Assembly (NCBI RefSeq): GCF_000758165.1
Contig: NZ_JNUP01000072.1
Location: 102,496-166,495 of the forward strand
From: Spirochaeta lutea
GTDB lineage: Bacteria > Spirochaetota > Spirochaetia > DSM-27196 > Salinispiraceae
Length of the DNA: 64,000 nt
Direction: 5' to 3'
Shown: in pieces, positions 60,810-64,000 of the stretch
Position numbering within the stretch: position 1 is the stretch's first letter
Layout: each line of letters starts with the position of its first letter
Program-made: the position numbers and the translations under genes
The notes under the pieces: generated by a model
The model's database searches: none
Told to the model about the DNA's origin: nothing
What the model saw: only the letters and a program-made list of their open reading frames with translations

Positions 60810-62771
60810 CTACCGCAGGAACCGGTACACACCGCCCCAGCGTTCTGGGGACAGGGCGCCTTGATCCACCTGATCCCGGAGTTCCCGGCAGCGATCGATA
60901 TAAAAAAGCACCACCGGATCAGCAGAAAGCTCGGTATCCAGGCTATGGGGCCCAACCTCTCGGTAGATATGGGCATAGAGGGATACAGCCCGGTGAAAAT
61001 CGCCCATCTTGTACACCCGGTATGCAAGATCGTACCGGGGCTGAAACCGCTGTTTCATGGCCTTAACCCAATCGGGATCCGCATCGTAGACCTCATAGAT
61101 GCTCACCGGCAGGGCCTTCCCTTTTACCTGAACCCGGTCGATAAACCGCAGGGTTCGGGGTTGCTCTAACCGGTTCAGAACATCCTCGGAGATGATGCAC
61201 CGCACCTTGTAGTGTCGGGTAAGACTCTCAAGCCGGCTGGCCACATTCACCGTATCTCCTACAATGGTATAATCCATCCGGGAATGACTGCCGATATTCC
61301 CCTGAACCACCGGTCCGAAACTAATCCCGATACCGATATCCAGACGGGGCAGTTCCCGGGCGATACGATCCCTATTCAGATCCTGGAGGGCTTTTTCCAT
61401 GGCTACCGCCGCATCCACTGCCTGGTCGACCGACTCAAACTGCGCCATGAGACAGTCCCCCATGAGTTTATCGATATCACCCCGGTGTTCACGGATACGA
61501 TCGTTCATGGTCCGGAAGAAGGTATTCAAGAGCCCGACCACCTCCTTGGCTGAGAGCCTCTCGGACAACTGGGTAAAGTTCCGGATATCGCAGAACAGCA
61601 CAGCAAGCTCCTTCCCTTGGGGCAGCCAGAGGGTGGGATCATCCCCGGAATCCACCCCCTGGGCTAGGCCGTCCTTGGTATACATGCGGAAGATCTTGGA
61701 TTGCTGCCGGGTTGTCTGGTGCAGACGAACCATCTCAAAATAGCGCTCCGTACCCCGGGCTACCTCACTCTGGAGCTCCTGGATGAGCTTGGGCAGCCCC
61801 CTTCGGCGGCGCCGGCTATTCACCAGCCGGGATATCAACCCCGGCTGCCTCCAGACGAAGTCGATCCGGCTGAAGGGTGCGTTGTAGATCTCGCCTGCTC
61901 GGAAAACTACCTGATCCTCCAGGAACACATCCCTTAGAACCTCCAGACACCGGATGCTCCGGGCATTCGAATCACCCTGCCCGCCCTGGAAGGCCCTGCC
62001 GTCCCCCAGCCCGCCCCCGCCGATCCCCCGCAGCTCCGACTCCCGGGGGGTACAGGGAATTCCCCGCAGCTCCAGCTCCCGGCGAGTACAGGAAATCCGC
62101 CGAGCCAGGGGCGAACCCTGAAGGAACAGTACATCATCCCGCCAACCGGTTTTCCACCCCTGGTGACCGTATGCCCGGTGAATCAGCATCTCAAGATCGA
62201 ATCCGAACACGGCCTGGTCCGCCCTCAGAACCGAATACCCCTGGGCCTGAAGATCCGCCGTCAGAAGACCCTGGATGAACATGTCCATGGGACCGGGAAA
62301 CAGCTCCAGGGCCTGGGGATACCAACCCAGCACGATGGACGCCCCGCTCCGGGAATAAGCCAGACACTCAGCCTGAAAAAACTGGGTCACCCGAGAAACA
62401 TGGGCCGAAATATCCCGGACCACCTCCCCAGCAGGAATCAGGGAATAGAGGGCCCCCAGGCTGCTGTGGGGCAAAAACCGGAACTGCCGTCCCGCCGGAC
62501 CGAAGATACGGTGGGTACCACCGGGCCCGCTCTGAGCCATCAGGTTCCGGAATAGCACCGCGGTATCTCCGGTCGAAATCCAATGTCCCGGTTCATCCAA
62601 ATCATCCCGGGACACCGATACCCCGTGGAATAGATCCTCCCGGGCTATCCCGAGGTGGGTTAGGGCATAATCGGCCAGGTGGGCCCCGCACTCCCCCGCT
62701 AGCCCCGGGTTCTGCCCAAGGATGCCGGGCTGGGTTGTAGAATCAGAAAGAAGGTCCTTCGGTAAAATCAT
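60810..62771 (-). CDS. Class III adenylate/guanylate cyclase
   Basis: 653 aa, probably cytoplasmic as no membrane helix is evident. The N-terminal 230 residues form a domain I do not recognise (possibly of the heme-NO/V4R or DUF2378 type). A basic linker (about 320-335) follows, then the cyclase homology domain (about 385-560) with both metal Asp residues (VLFCDIRNFTQ about 394; KLMGDCLMAQF about 437), GISFGPVVQGNIG and VGDTVNVASRLE. Lys in KLMGD and Thr in GDTVN favour ATP as substrate. A helical C-terminal region of about 90 residues resembles TPR. A 36-bp tandem duplication (62026-62097) encodes two copies of an RxSELRGIPCTP-like unit. TATACT ends 9 nt before the ATG, without a ribosome binding site. 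Confidence 0.9.
   Translation of the reverse strand: MILPKDLLSDSTTQPGILGQNPGLAGECGAHLADYALTHLGIAREDLFHGVSVSRDDLDEPGHWISTGDTAVLFRNLMAQSGPGGTHRIFGPAGRQFRFLPHSSLGALYSLIPAGEVVRDISAHVSRVTQFFQAECLAYSRSGASIVLGWYPQALELFPGPMDMFIQGLLTADLQAQGYSVLRADQAVFGFDLEMLIHRAYGHQGWKTGWRDDVLFLQGSPLARRISCTRRELELRGIPCTPRESELRGIGGGGLGDGRAFQGGQGDSNARSIRCLEVLRDVFLEDQVVFRAGEIYNAPFSRIDFVWRQPGLISRLVNSRRRRRGLPKLIQELQSEVARGTERYFEMVRLHQTTRQQSKIFRMYTKDGLAQGVDSGDDPTLWLPQGKELAVLFCDIRNFTQLSERLSAKEVVGLLNTFFRTMNDRIREHRGDIDKLMGDCLMAQFESVDQAVDAAVAMEKALQDLNRDRIARELPRLDIGIGISFGPVVQGNIGSHSRMDYTIVGDTVNVASRLESLTRHYKVRCIISEDVLNRLEQPRTLRFIDRVQVKGKALPVSIYEVYDADPDWVKAMKQRFQPRYDLAYRVYKMGDFHRAVSLYAHIYREVGPHSLDTELSADPVVLFYIDRCRELRDQVDQGALSPERWGGVYRFLR
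62026..62097. repeat. 36-bp in-frame tandem duplication in the cyclase gene
   Basis: CCCCGCAGCTCC starts at 62026 and again at 62062; the two 36-bp units differ at several positions. The duplication adds 12 codons and gives a protein segment with two LELRGI/SELRGI repeats between the N-terminal domain and the linker. Confidence 0.75.
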
Positions 62772-62894
62772 ACTTATAACAGTATAGCCATTTATCGAGA
62801 CTTTAGGGTAATTCTAGGGTGATTTTAATGCCCCAACCCGGTTCATGTTCCCGGTGATCCGGATGCCCCCAGGTCCCCTCCATGGCGGTTTAAT

Positions 62895-62923
62895 TTGCTG
62901 AAATCACTCGGGCGTAGTATAGT
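62895..62923 (+). promoter_or_regulatory. Promoter of the GT28 gene (leaderless)
   Basis: TTGCTG (62895-62900), 17 bp, TATAGT (62918-62923). The ATG at 62931 lies 7 nt downstream of the -10 box and there is no ribosome binding site. Confidence 0.6.
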
Positions 62924-62930
62924 GACCTCC

Positions 62931-64000
62931 ATGGCAGAAAAAGAGCGTATCCTGTTTCTATACCTACCCACCGGCGGCGGACATATAGCCGCTGCCCGGG
63001 CCCTCCAGCGGGAGATAACCAGCAGCTATTCCCCCGATGAGGTGGAGCTGTTTCTCCTCGACGGATTGAATCCCAACAGCAGGGTTCAGCGCGCTCTGGT
63101 GGAGCAGGGGTATCAGTTTTCAACCTTCACAGTCCCGATTTTATGGCCTCTGATATATCAGATGAGTCTGATTCCCTGGGTTATGCACGTCCACACCTTT
63201 GCTATGGTCCTGTACTCCACAGGACATATCCGTCGCTTCATCCGGGAACATAAGATCACCAAGGTGGTAAACCTGCATTTTCTACTCACCCGGCCCCTCT
63301 ACCGGGCCTTGAGTCAACTGAAAAAACGCGGAATGCCCAGCCTTACCATCGTTTTGGACCCCTTCTCCTGCCACCCCATGTGGTTCTTCTACCAATTCAT
63401 GAACATGATTGTATTCAGCACCAGGGCGTGGAAGGAGGCCAAGATTGACCTCTTTTTCTACCGTAAACGGGGTATCCTCACCAATCTTAAAAAACCGAAG
63501 GTCATGCGCTACCCGCCCATCCTGAATTCCCGGTTTAACCGGGCCATGGATCCGGGAGACATCCCCGCGGTCAAGGAGCACCTGGGGTTCACCCCCCATG
63601 AGCCCCTGGTGCTCATCGCCGGGGGCGGAGAGGGATTGCCCCAGGGTGAAGAGGTGCTCCAGGAGCTCCTCCAGGCACGGCTTCCAGTGCAGATCGCCAT
63701 GGTCTGCGGAAAAAATGCTCACCAGAAACAGCGGGCCGAGGAAATCGCCGGTGCCTACCCGGATGCCCGCATTCGAATATTCGGATTCATCGATTTTATG
63801 TATGAACTGATGAACAGTGCGGACCTGGTAATTACCAAGGCCGGACCGGCTACCATCTTTGAATGCCTGCTCCTGTGCAAACCCGTTCTCCTGAGTCAGC
63901 GCCTCTACGGCCAGGAGCAGGGGAATGTAAGCTTCGTGGTTCGGAACGGTTTTGGATGGTTCCTGCCCGAACCCCGGGATCTGGTCGATCAGGTCCGCCG
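62931..64000 (+). CDS. GT28 diacylglycerol glycosyltransferase (3' end outside window)
   Basis: At least 356 aa, open to the right edge. The N-terminus ERILFLYLPTGGGHIAAARAL matches the MGDG-synthase/UgtP group: a Gly-rich loop with GGGH for acceptor binding. The C-terminal half has VLIAGGGEGLP, a Rossmann-type segment, and DLVITKAGPATIFECLLLCKPVLL (in parts), the nucleotide-sugar site of family GT28. The enzyme should transfer glucose or galactose from a UDP-sugar to diacylglycerol, making the glycolipids abundant in spirochaete membranes. MurG is less likely because of the N-terminal motif. The donor sugar cannot be told. Confidence 0.88.
   Translation, partial: MAEKERILFLYLPTGGGHIAAARALQREITSSYSPDEVELFLLDGLNPNSRVQRALVEQGYQFSTFTVPILWPLIYQMSLIPWVMHVHTFAMVLYSTGHIRRFIREHKITKVVNLHFLLTRPLYRALSQLKKRGMPSLTIVLDPFSCHPMWFFYQFMNMIVFSTRAWKEAKIDLFFYRKRGILTNLKKPKVMRYPPILNSRFNRAMDPGDIPAVKEHLGFTPHEPLVLIAGGGEGLPQGEEVLQELLQARLPVQIAMVCGKNAHQKQRAEEIAGAYPDARIRIFGFIDFMYELMNSADLVITKAGPATIFECLLLCKPVLLSQRLYGQEQGNVSFVVRNGFGWFLPEPRDLVDQVR

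Noticed and set aside
1-64000. tRNA, rRNA, CRISPR arrays, insertion sequences, prophage genes
   Set aside because: Scanned by eye on both strands; no cloverleaf with a GTTCRA loop outside coding DNA, no regular spacer array, no transposase or integrase. A covariance-model scan would be decisive.

Overview
The window looks like chromosomal DNA of a free-living spirochaete, probably Spirochaetaceae/Spirochaeta-like. This rests on gene content, not on a database search: a large eukaryotic-type IleS, an atypical ParE/ParC pair, Rnf-like membrane genes, two GH94 disaccharide phosphorylases, PEGA and PPC exported proteins, and many secreted proteins of no known family. The DNA is GC-rich by eye and genes are packed with 1-4 bp overlaps. 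I saw no rRNA, tRNA, CRISPR array, insertion sequence or prophage.

Layout. 1-3.2 kb: chemotaxis receptor and a PPC-domain exported protein that runs off the left edge. 3.3-9.7 kb: ROK repressor convergent with two translationally coupled GH94 phosphorylases, with a promoter and operator-like palindrome upstream. 10-14.9 kb: parE-parC and a divergent coiled-coil lipoprotein. 14.9-24.6 kb: one long minus-strand operon, ftsY - exported protein - LolCDE-like ABC exporter - mcsA - mcsB - clpC. 24.7-28.1 kb: response regulator plus PEGA protein, and prfB with its +1 frameshift site. 28.2-31.7 kb: exported Fn3-like protein and a GH57-like protein. 31.7-38 kb: operon of a DUF212/PAP2-like protein, a polytopic membrane protein and rnfCDGEA without rnfB. 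38-43.9 kb: P-loop protein, TPR protein, poly(A) polymerase, pabB-pabC. 43.9-46.5 kb: ahpC-ahpD under a PerR-like box, and hisS. 46.6-53.7 kb: diguanylate cyclase, DEAH helicase, aroB, polysaccharide-export-like protein. 53.9-64 kb: fmdB-arsR, ileS-lipoprotein-hisH-hisF, a class III nucleotide cyclase, and the start of a GT28 glycolipid glycosyltransferase.

The most unusual feature is the Rnf-like operon. RnfA and RnfE contain no cysteine at all, so they cannot hold the intramembrane [2Fe-2S] cluster. RnfG has no SGAT flavinylation motif, RnfC lacks its glycine-rich NADH/FMN loop, and rnfB is absent; only the two RnfC [4Fe-4S] motifs and an RnfD flavinylation-like threonine remain. The same hollowing is seen in McsB (NEEDH and SCPTN motifs replaced, so a predicted pseudokinase), McsA (UVR domain lost), a GH57-like protein and an HExxH-less gluzincin-like protein. 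A second theme is leaderless expression: several genes have a promoter whose -10 box ends 6-9 nt before the ATG, with no ribosome binding site.

Functionally the window covers beta-glucan phosphorolysis and its control, envelope lipoprotein and polysaccharide export, protein quality control, peroxide defence, folate and shikimate steps, tRNA charging, and second-messenger signalling by cyclic di-GMP and cyclic AMP.
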